From assembly GCA_031261285.1 (NCBI GenBank), contig JAISKM010000096.1, positions 1 through 38,988 on the forward strand: a DNA stretch of 38,988 nucleotides, read 5' to 3'. This DNA is from Candidatus Symbiothrix sp. Lineage in GTDB: Bacteria > Bacteroidota > Bacteroidia > Bacteroidales > Azobacteroidaceae. Each line of letters opens with the position of its first letter. Position 1 is the stretch's first letter. The translations under genes were made by a program, and so were the position numbers. This document shows positions 8,002 through 14,935 of this stretch, in pieces. The notes beneath the pieces are model-generated. The model made no database searches. It was not told the DNA's origin and worked only from the letters and a program-made list of their open reading frames with translations.

Positions 8002-9033
8002 ATGAATAAGAGAAATAAAAAAATAATCATCAATATTGTTGTTATCGCGCTGATTGTGTGCGGGATAGCATGGATTGCCTCGCTGTTTATACATGTGGGT
8101 GGCGAATACACTAATAATGCTTATGTCAACCGCGACAGGGTGGTGCTGTCGAGCCGTGTGCAAGGTTTTGTGAAAAAGATTTATTTTGATGAATTTCAGC
8201 CTGTGCACAAGGGCGATACGCTGGCGGTGATTGAAGATGCCGAGTTTCGTCTGCGTGTGGCGCAAGCGGAAGCCGATTATCAAAACGCTTTGTCGGGAAA
8301 ATCGGCGATGGCAACGACCATTCACACCACGCAAAACAATATTTCCGTGTCGGATGCCGGACTTGAAGAAATGCGGATTTTGCTGCAAAACGCGGAAAAA
8401 GATTACCTGCGTTATCAAAAACTGTTGGCGGAAGCGGCGGTTACTCAGCAACAATACGATGGCGTGAAAACGAATTACGATGCGATGCGCGCTAAATACG
8501 AGATGTTGGTGCGTCAAAAACAAACGACCTCTCTCGTTAAAACCGAACAGACGCAACGTTTAGACCAAACGGTGTCCGGCATCAAATTGGCGGAAGCAGC
8601 GTTGGAAATCGCCAAACTGAATTTGTCTTATACGATTATTTTGGCACCTTGCGATGGAACGACCGGGCGCAAAACCATTCAGGAGGGCGAATTAGTGATG
8701 CCGGGTCAACACTTACTTACAGTGGTAAGCGACGAGAACAAATGGGTGGAGGCAAATTTTAGGGAAACACAAATGCAGCACATTCATTCAGGCAGTCAGG
8801 TGGCGATAGAAATTGACGCCTTCCCCGGTCGTAAGTTTGAAGGCGTTGTCGCCTCTATTTCCAACGCTTCCGGTGCGCAATATTCGCCGGTTTCGCCCGA
8901 CCATTCCGTCGGCAACTTCGTGAAAGTGGAACAGCGCATTCCGGTGAAAATCCGTTTTACGGAGGGCAATGATGCGGCTGTGCTTGCACAGTTGACTTCG
9001 GGGATGAATGTGGAGTGTAAAGTCAAATATTAG
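8002..9033 (+). CDS. EmrA/HlyD-type membrane fusion protein
   Basis: This periplasmic adaptor links the MFS pump to the TolC channel. An N-terminal transmembrane helix (IIINIVVIALIVCGIAWIASLFI, about residues 9-31) anchors it in the inner membrane. The biotinyl-lipoyl half-motif VNRDRVVLSSRVQGFVKKIYF follows, then a long alpha-hairpin (about 75-200). The second lipoyl half is TIILAPCDGTTGRKTIQEGELV, and the beta-barrel domain contains NKWVEANFRETQMQHI. The length of 343 residues is standard for EmrA. It follows TolC by about 100 bp, with the MFS pump downstream after one intervening gene. Confidence 0.93.
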   Translation: MNKRNKKIIINIVVIALIVCGIAWIASLFIHVGGEYTNNAYVNRDRVVLSSRVQGFVKKIYFDEFQPVHKGDTLAVIEDAEFRLRVAQAEADYQNALSGKSAMATTIHTTQNNISVSDAGLEEMRILLQNAEKDYLRYQKLLAEAAVTQQQYDGVKTNYDAMRAKYEMLVRQKQTTSLVKTEQTQRLDQTVSGIKLAEAALEIAKLNLSYTIILAPCDGTTGRKTIQEGELVMPGQHLLTVVSDENKWVEANFRETQMQHIHSGSQVAIEIDAFPGRKFEGVVASISNASGAQYSPVSPDHSVGNFVKVEQRIPVKIRFTEGNDAAVLAQLTSGMNVECKVKY

Positions 9034-9053
9034 GGTTAGTTATAAAAAAATTG

Positions 9054-9061
9054 TATCTTTG
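9054..9061 (+). promoter_or_regulatory. -7 box before the small barrel gene
   Basis: TATCTTTG matches TAnnTTTG and lies 19 bp upstream of the ATG at 9080. This suggests that the barrel gene has its own promoter and a nearly leaderless transcript. The -33 region is weak. Confidence 0.5.
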
Positions 9062-9079
9062 CGAATTATTTTACTCATT

Positions 9080-9805
9080 ATGAAAACAAAAATTTTAGCA
9101 TTTGTATTGCTTTTCAGTCCATTTTTGGCAGTTGCACAAATGGACAGCACCACGCACATAAGAATACAACTCAGGGGTGGATATGCCGACCAAACAGCCA
9201 CAACAGGCGCGGCATCCATTAGTGCTGCGGTTTCGCAGGGCTCAAGTTGGAATGTTGGATTGACACTTGGTGCCGCTCTCAATAGGAATTGGGAAGTGGG
9301 CGTGGGAGTTGAATATCAACGCCAGAAAATGGAAACAACGTCAAGCCTGTTTTTGCCATTTGGTGACGAGACATGGATGGCGCAAGGGCTTACCGAAACA
9401 AAAGTTTCTGCGCCGGTATTTAGCTTATACTCTGCCTATTATTTGCACTTGTGTAACAGACTTTACCTCACGCCACGTTTAATGGTCGGATATGGAAATG
9501 CCAAAAGAGAGAACAGGGACATAATAGCTACTATGACCTCATTTCCCACTGAACATTATATTACCCTCAGCTCAGGCTCTATTATGAAAAGTGGTGTTAG
9601 AGAGACCTCTTCCGAATACGAATACGAATACTTTGGCGTGCAACTATCACCGGAATTACAATATTTTTTTAACGACAATATTGGTGTTTCGCTTGGATTA
9701 GGCGGCATACAACTTGCTTTTGTTGATTGGGCGTGGGATAGCAAACAATGGATTGCCGATTTCAGCCCTGCATATTGGAAATTAGGGCTGGTTTTAGCCT
9801 TTTAG
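9080..9805 (+). CDS. Outer membrane beta-barrel protein
   Basis: The start is placed at the ATG at 9080, because it opens a signal peptide (MKTKILAFVLLFSPFLAVAQ); the track ORF begins further upstream inside the EmrA-like gene. The 241-residue product alternates hydrophobic and polar residues in repeated strands (WNVGLTLGAALNRNWEVGVG, YYLHLCNRLYLTPRLMVGYG, VQLSPELQYFFNDNIGVSLG) and ends YWKLGLVLAF with a terminal phenylalanine, as expected for an eight-to-ten stranded outer-membrane barrel (OmpW/PorT-like size). It sits between the adaptor and pump genes but appears to have its own promoter. A role in efflux is possible but unproven. Confidence 0.75.
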   Translation: MKTKILAFVLLFSPFLAVAQMDSTTHIRIQLRGGYADQTATTGAASISAAVSQGSSWNVGLTLGAALNRNWEVGVGVEYQRQKMETTSSLFLPFGDETWMAQGLTETKVSAPVFSLYSAYYLHLCNRLYLTPRLMVGYGNAKRENRDIIATMTSFPTEHYITLSSGSIMKSGVRETSSEYEYEYFGVQLSPELQYFFNDNIGVSLGLGGIQLAFVDWAWDSKQWIADFSPAYWKLGLVLAF

Positions 9806-9880
9806 ATGATTCATATACAAAACAGCATGCAAACTAAACAACTCATTCATAGTCATTTCTGATTGAATATTTCCCAATAT

Positions 9881-9929
9881 CGTCCCGCAGGGACGGCACT
9901 TTATTAACCGTATGCTTTAGCGTACGGTT
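9881..9929. repeat. Two-palindrome intergenic element
   Basis: CGTCCC-GCA-GGGACG (9881-9895) and AACCGTA...TACGGTT (9906-9929) are two palindromes separated by 10 bp, upstream of the MFS gene. The layout is like the element at 7904-7980 but the sequence is different. The second palindrome is AT-richer and ends just before the MFS leader. Confidence 0.65.
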
Positions 9930-9952
9930 AAACAAATATACAAATTTATTAT

Positions 9953-11470
9953 ATGCAACAACAAAATACCCCTTTTAGATTTATGTCCTTCAAGGACTTT
10001 GTGCCTGATGGCATCCGTTTTTGGATTTACATGCTGTTTTTGGCGTGCTTCCAATTCTCCAACGGCATGTATTTTACCGCCATGAGCCAGATGGAGGGCA
10101 GTCTCGCGATGACACCTAACGACGTGAAAATGATGAGCCACGCGGTGCTGATTGGCTTGACGATGTATTTTCCGGTGGCGTTTCGCCTGAAATTCCGGTT
10201 CACCAACCGCACTTGCCTGATCATGGCGGCGCTCATGCTGATTGGGTGCAACCTCATCGTGCCGCACGTTCATTCGGCACCTTTGCTCGTGTTGCTCGGC
10301 TTCATCGCCGGGTTTGCGCGGTTGTTCGGCACGTTCGAGTGCTTTTCATCCGTTTTGCCCAAGGTCGCGCCCACGCACAACTACGCAGTCTTTCTCTCGT
10401 TTGTGTTTTTCGTGGTGCTCGGCGTGATTCACGTTTTTGACATCGCCAGCACTTACATTATTTATTACTATAATTGGCGATATGTGCACCTCGCAGCCAT
10501 CGGCTTGTTGCTAATCGTCATTTTGTGCGCCTGCGTGCTGATGCGCCCTTTCCGTCCGATGCCGAAAATGCCGCTCTACGGTATTGATTGGCTGGGAATG
10601 GTGTTGTGGAGTACGTTTATTCTTTCGTTGATTTTTGTTGTGCAGTACGGCAATCAACTCAATTGGTTGGATTCGGCGTACATCCGGGTGGCACTCGGCG
10701 CGGCATCGCTGGCGTTGGCATTCAATATCTGGAGGTTATTCAACGTGCGGCATCCTTTTTTGGAAGTGAATGCATTTCAATCCGGAAATTTGCTCAATCT
10801 GATGATCGTATTCCTGCTGATGGGCATTTTGTTGACGACGAAAACAGTGTTGCAAAATACGTTTACCGGTGCGATTCTTCATTTCGACACGCTCAATACG
10901 GCTTCGCTTAAATGGTTTGAGTTTTTCGGAATGGCTTTGGGTGCAGTCTTTTCGTGGTTTGCTCTTTCGCGCTTAAATTGGCACAAAAAATTGGTTACAT
11001 TTATTGGTATGTCGTTTATTGTTTTATATACAATACAAATGTATTTTTTGATGTCGCCCGACACCAACATCGAAAAATTGTATTTGCCGCTTGTTTGCTG
11101 TGGTTTCGGACAAGTCGTCATTTTCATCACGCTAACGGTCTATGCACAAGCCACCGCCCCTTTTAGAAACTATTTTCAGGTCATTTGCATCTTGGGATTT
11201 ATTCGCACCGGAATCGCCTCGCCCATTGGGGATGCGATTTATTCGCGTGCTATGAGTGGCGTGTTGTCAAAACATCTGGCGTTTTTGGGCGAATTAGGGC
11301 AACCACAAGGGTTACCCCTACAATATACGCTGCAAGATTTGTATGGTTATAGTGTGATATTTGGCGTGATTATCTTGATTGTCATTGCGGCATCGCGTTT
11401 CAAAAAACATGTGGGGATGCCGATCCCTACGTTTATGCGGATGTATCGGGTATTGAAAATTAAAAATTAA
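9953..11470 (+). CDS. MFS efflux pump, DHA2/EmrB-like
   Basis: This is an inner-membrane drug:proton antiporter of the major facilitator superfamily, with about 14 predicted membrane segments across 505 residues. Examples are IYMLFLACFQFSNGMYF, LLVLLGFIAGFARLFG, LAAIGLLLIVILCACVL and VIFGVIILIVIAA. Its place after the TolC and EmrA genes indicates the pump of that tripartite system. The form is the divergent Bacteroidetes type, so canonical EmrB motifs are weak. Residues 449-456 (GQPQGLPL), just before the last helix, are encoded by a 24-nt palindrome found almost unchanged in the intergenic region at 37812-37835. This is a likely repeat insertion that kept the frame. Confidence 0.88.
   Translation: MQQQNTPFRFMSFKDFVPDGIRFWIYMLFLACFQFSNGMYFTAMSQMEGSLAMTPNDVKMMSHAVLIGLTMYFPVAFRLKFRFTNRTCLIMAALMLIGCNLIVPHVHSAPLLVLLGFIAGFARLFGTFECFSSVLPKVAPTHNYAVFLSFVFFVVLGVIHVFDIASTYIIYYYNWRYVHLAAIGLLLIVILCACVLMRPFRPMPKMPLYGIDWLGMVLWSTFILSLIFVVQYGNQLNWLDSAYIRVALGAASLALAFNIWRLFNVRHPFLEVNAFQSGNLLNLMIVFLLMGILLTTKTVLQNTFTGAILHFDTLNTASLKWFEFFGMALGAVFSWFALSRLNWHKKLVTFIGMSFIVLYTIQMYFLMSPDTNIEKLYLPLVCCGFGQVVIFITLTVYAQATAPFRNYFQVICILGFIRTGIASPIGDAIYSRAMSGVLSKHLAFLGELGQPQGLPLQYTLQDLYGYSVIFGVIILIVIAASRFKKHVGMPIPTFMRMYRVLKIKN
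11297..11320 (+). repeat. 24-nt palindrome read in frame inside the MFS gene
   Basis: GGGCAACC / GGTTACCC arms surround ACAAG and are followed by CTA. The element starts exactly on a codon boundary and supplies eight codons. The reverse complement of 37812-37835 matches it at 23 of 24 positions. Confidence 0.75.
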
Positions 11471-11503
11471 GGATAAAGAATATTAACAAAAACAAAGAAC
11501 AGG

Positions 11504-11535
11504 TTGGATATTTCAAAATAAGTTGTAACTTTGCA
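11504..11535 (+). promoter_or_regulatory. 32-bp direct repeat with promoter, copy 1
   Basis: TTGG (-33) and TAACTTTG (11526-11533, -7) make a promoter for the first DUF3791/DUF3990 cassette. The whole 32 bp recurs perfectly at 12468-12499, where its first half is the end of a DUF3990 gene. Here the same bases would encode LDISK-stop, so this copy looks like the relic of a lost upstream cassette. Confidence 0.75.
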
Positions 11536-11565
11536 CCTTTACGGGTATAAACTAAATTGTTGAAT

Positions 11566-11802
11566 ATGAAGAAAGCCGTTTTAGACAAAGATACACAGGA
11601 CGAAATCAGTTTTATTTCGTTTATCATTCCCGAATTTGCATACGCCTACAAGATGAAAATTCAGGATGCCTACCGCTATTTAAAAAAATATGGCGGGCTG
11701 GATTATTTGTACAAACATTGGTGGGCGTTGCATACCGAAGACTCCTATTGGTCATTAAAATCATTGTACACAGTTTGTTATAAAAATGGAGGATTGCGAT
11801 GA
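11566..11802 (+). CDS. DUF3791 protein, cassette 1
   Basis: This 78-residue protein matches DUF3791: EISFISFIIPEFAYAYKMKIQDAYRYLKKYGGLDYLYKHWWALHT, with the conserved KKYGGLDYL and LHT segments. The ATG at 11566 is preferred over the TTG at 11557; both follow the promoter at 11526-11533. The gene overlaps the next one by four bases (ATGA), which implies translational coupling. DUF3791 genes commonly accompany DUF3990 genes; an antitoxin or partner role is inferred from that pairing and is not demonstrated to my knowledge. Confidence 0.8.
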   Translation: MKKAVLDKDTQDEISFISFIIPEFAYAYKMKIQDAYRYLKKYGGLDYLYKHWWALHTEDSYWSLKSLYTVCYKNGGLR

Positions 11803-12485
11803 AAGTTTACCACGGCAGTTATTTAGCAATAGATACCATAGATTTCTCTTGTTGCAAAAAAAGAAGAGATTTTGGAAAAGGATTTTATGTGACCAAATTG
11901 CTGCCTCAAGCGGACTATTGGGCGGCTCGAAAGGGCGAAGACAACGATACAGATGGAGTTGTTACCGCATTTGAATTTGACGAAGATTTTTTTGAAGATG
12001 AGGATTTACAAACCCTTCGTTTCGATGGGTACAGCGAAGAATGGCTTGATTTTGTCGTGTTGAACAGAAAAAACAGAAAAGGGGTTCAGGCTCACAATTA
12101 CGATATTATTGAAGGTCCGGTTGCCGACGACGATATTGCTACACGAGTATTTGATTATGTGAATGGAAAAGTTTCTAAAAATCAATTTTTGAAAGAATTG
12201 ACACACAAAGCACCTTCGCACCAAATTTGTTTTTGTACTCTACAATCCTTACAGGCAATTAAAAAAGTAGAAACATACGATTTTGCTTATAATTTAAAAA
12301 ATATCACACGCGAAATTCTCAAACGCCTCATCACCGACAAAGGTTTAGACAAAGCCGATGCTGCCGACAAACTCTACAATTCCGATGTATTTAGCCAACT
12401 TTCGGATAAAACCACCAAGTTTCACGAGAAAGATTGGGAAGAACTCTATAAATTGCTGTTAGACGAATTGGATATTTCAAAATAA
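11799..12485 (+). CDS. DUF3990 ART-like protein with C-terminal extra domain, cassette 1
   Basis: Residues 1 to about 165 are DUF3990: KVYHGS at the N-terminus, DFGKGFYVT (about 27-35), EEWLDFVVLNR, and YDIIEGPVADDDIATRVFDY. DUF3990 is placed, as I recall, in the ADP-ribosyltransferase-like superfamily, so NAD-dependent modification is a reasonable hypothesis but not shown. Residues about 170-228 form an additional helical domain (ADKLYNSDVFSQLSDKTTKF... ELYKLLLDEL). The same domain appears at the N-terminus of the next gene's product, fused to DUF3791 instead. The gene overlaps DUF3791 by 4 nt. Its last codons lie inside the 32-bp direct repeat that is also the promoter of cassette 2. Confidence 0.8.
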   Translation: MKVYHGSYLAIDTIDFSCCKKRRDFGKGFYVTKLLPQADYWAARKGEDNDTDGVVTAFEFDEDFFEDEDLQTLRFDGYSEEWLDFVVLNRKNRKGVQAHNYDIIEGPVADDDIATRVFDYVNGKVSKNQFLKELTHKAPSHQICFCTLQSLQAIKKVETYDFAYNLKNITREILKRLITDKGLDKADAADKLYNSDVFSQLSDKTTKFHEKDWEELYKLLLDELDISK

Positions 12486-12499
12486 GTTGTAACTTTGCA
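12468..12499 (+). promoter_or_regulatory. 32-bp direct repeat with promoter, copy 2
   Basis: Identical over 32 bp to 11504-11535. It spans the stop codon of the DUF3990 gene and contains TAACTTTG (12490-12497), the promoter of the second cassette. Transcription would start near 12504, only about 10 nt before the next ATG, giving a nearly leaderless message. Confidence 0.75.
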
Positions 12500-12513
12500 A
12501 AAACAAAATTTCT

Positions 12514-12969
12514 ATGGCAGAAATAGAAAAAAACAGTCAGAGGGGCGATACTGCTATTGAAACAGCAATTATGCCGTTCAAAGTGCAGCAATTGATAGAG
12601 ATAATTATGCAGAAAAAGCAACTTAATTATGAAGATGCTTTTGCTTATCTTTATTCTTCCGATTGTTACAAATTACTTTTGCAGGAAGATGCTAAACTTT
12701 GGTATATGAGCGGTTTAAGTATTTTTGAATTGCTGGAAAAAGAGAAAAAAACGAAAGAACTAAACAACCCGAAAATGTTGCTGTTTTTTTCGTTTTGTTT
12801 GGAAAAATACAAGGATTTTGCCAATCTTTCGGCAGAAGAAACGCTATGTGTTTTCCGTAAATACGGTGTTTTTGATTATTTGCGCGAAGGGTTTGACGTT
12901 TTACACACGCAAGGCGAAAGGTATATCTTGAATGAAATTGATTTGTTTATTAAAGCGCGACAACAATGA
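12514..12969 (+). CDS. Extra domain fused to DUF3791, cassette 2
   Basis: The C-terminal part of this 151-residue protein (about 75-151) is DUF3791: KMLLFFSFCLEKYKDFANLSAEETLCVFRKYGVFDYLREGFDVLHTQGERYI. Residues about 18-70 (LIEIIMQKKQLNYEDAFAYLYSSDCYKLLLQEDAKLW) match the C-terminal domain of the preceding DUF3990 protein; the shared pattern is LYxSDxxxxL then K and LLxxE. So the third domain moved from one partner to the other between the two cassettes. The gene overlaps the next by 4 nt (ATGA). A cytoplasmic partner or regulator of DUF3990 is the likely role. Confidence 0.78.
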   Translation: MAEIEKNSQRGDTAIETAIMPFKVQQLIEIIMQKKQLNYEDAFAYLYSSDCYKLLLQEDAKLWYMSGLSIFELLEKEKKTKELNNPKMLLFFSFCLEKYKDFANLSAEETLCVFRKYGVFDYLREGFDVLHTQGERYILNEIDLFIKARQQ

Positions 12970-13451
12970 AACTTTATCACGGTTCAACGATTGGCGTAGA
13001 AACGCCCAATTTGCAGAAATGCCGTCCGGACACGGACTTTGGACAGGCATTTTACACAACCACGAGTTTGGAGCAGTCGGCAAAATGGGCAAAAATAAAA
13101 CAACGCCGTGCAAAGGCAGGAAAAGCTGTCGTATCGGCATTTGAAATAGACGAAAAGGTTTTATATTCAGGTGAATATAAAGTTCGTCTTTTTGAAAAAG
13201 CAACAAAAGATTGGCTTGAGTTTGTGATAAACAACCGCAGGGGCATTGAAAGCGCGGAAAAATATGATTTTGTGATGGGACCCGTTGCTAATGATTCGTT
13301 GTATGCCACAATTTTGCTTTACGAACAAGGTATCCTGACTGCCGATGCTGCCATTGAACAGTTAAAATCCCACACGCTTTTCGACCAACTATCATTTCAT
13401 AGTGAAAAAGCGTTGAAGAATTTGAAATATATAAACACGATAAAAATATAG
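12966..13451 (+). CDS. DUF3990 ART-like protein, cassette 2
   Basis: This 161-residue stand-alone DUF3990 has KLYHGSTIGVE, DTDFGQAFYTTTSLEQSAKWA, DWLEFVINNR and YDFVMGPVANDSLYATILLYEQG, then LSFHSEKALKNL. It lacks the extra C-terminal domain of its neighbour, ending shortly after the DUF3990 core. The arrangement with the upstream domain-DUF3791 gene (4-nt overlap, own promoter) makes a second complete cassette. A catalytic ADP-ribosyltransferase-like function is inferred from the YHGS and FGxxFYxT motifs and superfamily placement. Substrate and toxicity are unknown. Confidence 0.82.
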   Translation: MKLYHGSTIGVETPNLQKCRPDTDFGQAFYTTTSLEQSAKWAKIKQRRAKAGKAVVSAFEIDEKVLYSGEYKVRLFEKATKDWLEFVINNRRGIESAEKYDFVMGPVANDSLYATILLYEQGILTADAAIEQLKSHTLFDQLSFHSEKALKNLKYINTIKI

Positions 13452-13475
13452 AAATATATGAGATAAATGAATAAA

Positions 13476-13660
13476 GTGTGCGTAATGCACACAAAATAAG
13501 ACATATTAAAAACAGCGTTTAACGCTATTCTTGCTTCCTAAATTACCACTTTAAGAATACTACAAGAATAAGTAGAAACGCTCGCAGCAATGCGGGCTTG
13601 CTTATTTGTAGTATAGGTTGTGGTAAACCTTGGAAGCGGATAATTAAGTCCGCTATTTTT
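13476..13660 (+). ncRNA. Structured RNA candidate with intrinsic terminator
   Basis: This non-coding stretch folds by eye into nested stems. They are GTGTGC/GCACAC (13476-13492), AGCGTT/AACGCT (13514-13526), GCTTCC/GGAAGC (13533-13538 with 13632-13637), TTACCAC/GTGGTAA (13543-13549 with 13620-13626) and ATACTACAA/TTGTAGTAT (13557-13565 with 13606-13614). Next come ATAAG/CTTAT and an apical GCTCGCA/TGCGGGC hairpin closed by a GCAA tetraloop (13587-13590). It ends in AGCGGA/TCCGCT (13635-13654) plus ATTTTT, a factor-independent terminator. The terminator stem shares three bases with the closing GGAAGC arm, so the two could compete. The rod-like form recalls 6S-like or Bacteroidales-1 type RNAs from memory; an Rfam covariance search would decide. 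The minus-strand ORF here is not credible. Confidence 0.7.
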
Positions 13661-13720
13661 ATGTCCAAATTTTTAGAAATAACAGTAAATATTTTAGTAT
13701 TAAATTTTAAAATAAGAGTT

Positions 13721-13828
13721 ATGAGAAAAACAGGTTTATTTATTCTAAGTCTGTTGCTATTTGCAACGGCAATTGGTTTAGTATCGTGTGAGGAAGATGA
13801 TAGAGTTGAATATAAAATAAAATTATAA
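13721..13828 (+). CDS. Small lipoprotein, 35 residues
   Basis: This ORF is too short for the track. ATG at 13721 gives MRKTGLFILSLLLFATAIGL followed by VSCEEDD: a basic n-region, a hydrophobic core and a lipobox-like LVSC, then acidic residues typical of Bacteroidetes export to the cell surface. It lies 60 bp after the RNA terminator and 4 bp before the next lipoprotein gene, suggesting cotranscription. No domain is recognised. It could be a truncated relic of a larger lipoprotein. Confidence 0.5.
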   Translation: MRKTGLFILSLLLFATAIGLVSCEEDDRVEYKIKL

Positions 13829-13832
13829 ACAG

Positions 13833-14909
13833 ATGAAAGTAACAATTAACAGGGCGAAAGCCCACAGTTTGATGAGCAAAGTGTTTTGCTCTATGATGAT
13901 AGCAATAGCTATCGTAAGTTTTGAGTCTTGCGATTCGCCCAAGTCAAAGGGTGAAAAATTAGGACAAGAGTATTGTGAGTGTCAAAAAGAATATGTGGAA
14001 GCGCAGGAGAAAGCGTATCAGGAATTTCTTGCGAAATTTGATTCTTACAGTTTCAAAACTCGTTCAGATGCTCGTCAGAAATGGCAGGATTTACAAGACG
14101 AGACTACCCGGAAGTTTGAGGAACGTAAGGGGCAAATCGAAGACAAAATAAAGAAAGCACAATCGGAGTTCCCGACAGATGTCAGTAATTTGCTTGATCC
14201 TAAAATTCTGCAGAAATACGCAAAAAATCCTCAAAAATATCTGAAAGAATTTGAGAAAAATCAAAAAAAAGCAAGTGAGTTTAACGATGGGTTAAGGAAT
14301 GCTGCCAATCAATGTGTGGAAAGTCCCATAATACCGGATTATTCAGCAATAGACAAGAAAATAGCAACCATTACTCCCGCACAGCCCGATGTACAGTCTT
14401 TGAAAAATGGATTACAAGGACGTCGAATTACCGAACCGGCAAATGGATATTTCGGACAAGGTTGGTCGTGGCAAATCAATTCGCCGGAAGAAATAAAAGA
14501 GGTGAAAATTGAAAAAGCAGAAAAAAGCGGTGATGATTACGCGCTTGATGTTCATTTGATTTTGCAAAGAGGAGAATCTGCAAAATACGAAGCGAATGTT
14601 AAAATTATATGTGTTTTGAAGCCGGAAAATGACGATTGGACAGTAGATTTTATTGAGACAAAAGACATTCAGATTGCCAAAACAGGAAGATACGATAATT
14701 GCATAACCACAGAGCAAACAAAGAATTGGGGCTCTACTTATTTGACATTTACCAATAGTTGTGATGTTAATCTTATTATTGGCGGTGAAATAACGTCTGA
14801 CGGAGTAGAATGGACAAAATTCTCACAATCGGTAAGTGCAAATAACACAGGCAGTCATTCGGTTGGAAATATAAAAGAGTACAGAATTAATTTTATCGAA
14901 CGTTGGTAA
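13833..14909 (+). CDS. Lipoprotein with coiled coil, unknown function
   Basis: This 358-residue product is not recognised as a named family. A lipoprotein signal is visible (KVFCSMMIAIAIVSFESC). A long charged helical stretch follows (about 40-125: EYCECQKEYVEAQEKAYQEF, RKFEERKGQIEDKIKKAQ), likely coiled coil. The C-terminal half is beta-rich (SGDDYALDVHLILQRGESAKYEANVKIICVL). A start at Met14 (13872) is also plausible, because it gives a tighter signal peptide; the first 13 codons contain a GGGC-GAAA-GCCC palindrome. It sits between a tiny lipoprotein and the TM2-Yip1 gene, so an envelope role is likely. Confidence 0.7.
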   Translation: MKVTINRAKAHSLMSKVFCSMMIAIAIVSFESCDSPKSKGEKLGQEYCECQKEYVEAQEKAYQEFLAKFDSYSFKTRSDARQKWQDLQDETTRKFEERKGQIEDKIKKAQSEFPTDVSNLLDPKILQKYAKNPQKYLKEFEKNQKKASEFNDGLRNAANQCVESPIIPDYSAIDKKIATITPAQPDVQSLKNGLQGRRITEPANGYFGQGWSWQINSPEEIKEVKIEKAEKSGDDYALDVHLILQRGESAKYEANVKIICVLKPENDDWTVDFIETKDIQIAKTGRYDNCITTEQTKNWGSTYLTFTNSCDVNLIIGGEITSDGVEWTKFSQSVSANNTGSHSVGNIKEYRINFIERW

Positions 14910-14935
14910 ATTTAACTTTTAAATAATAAATTACA

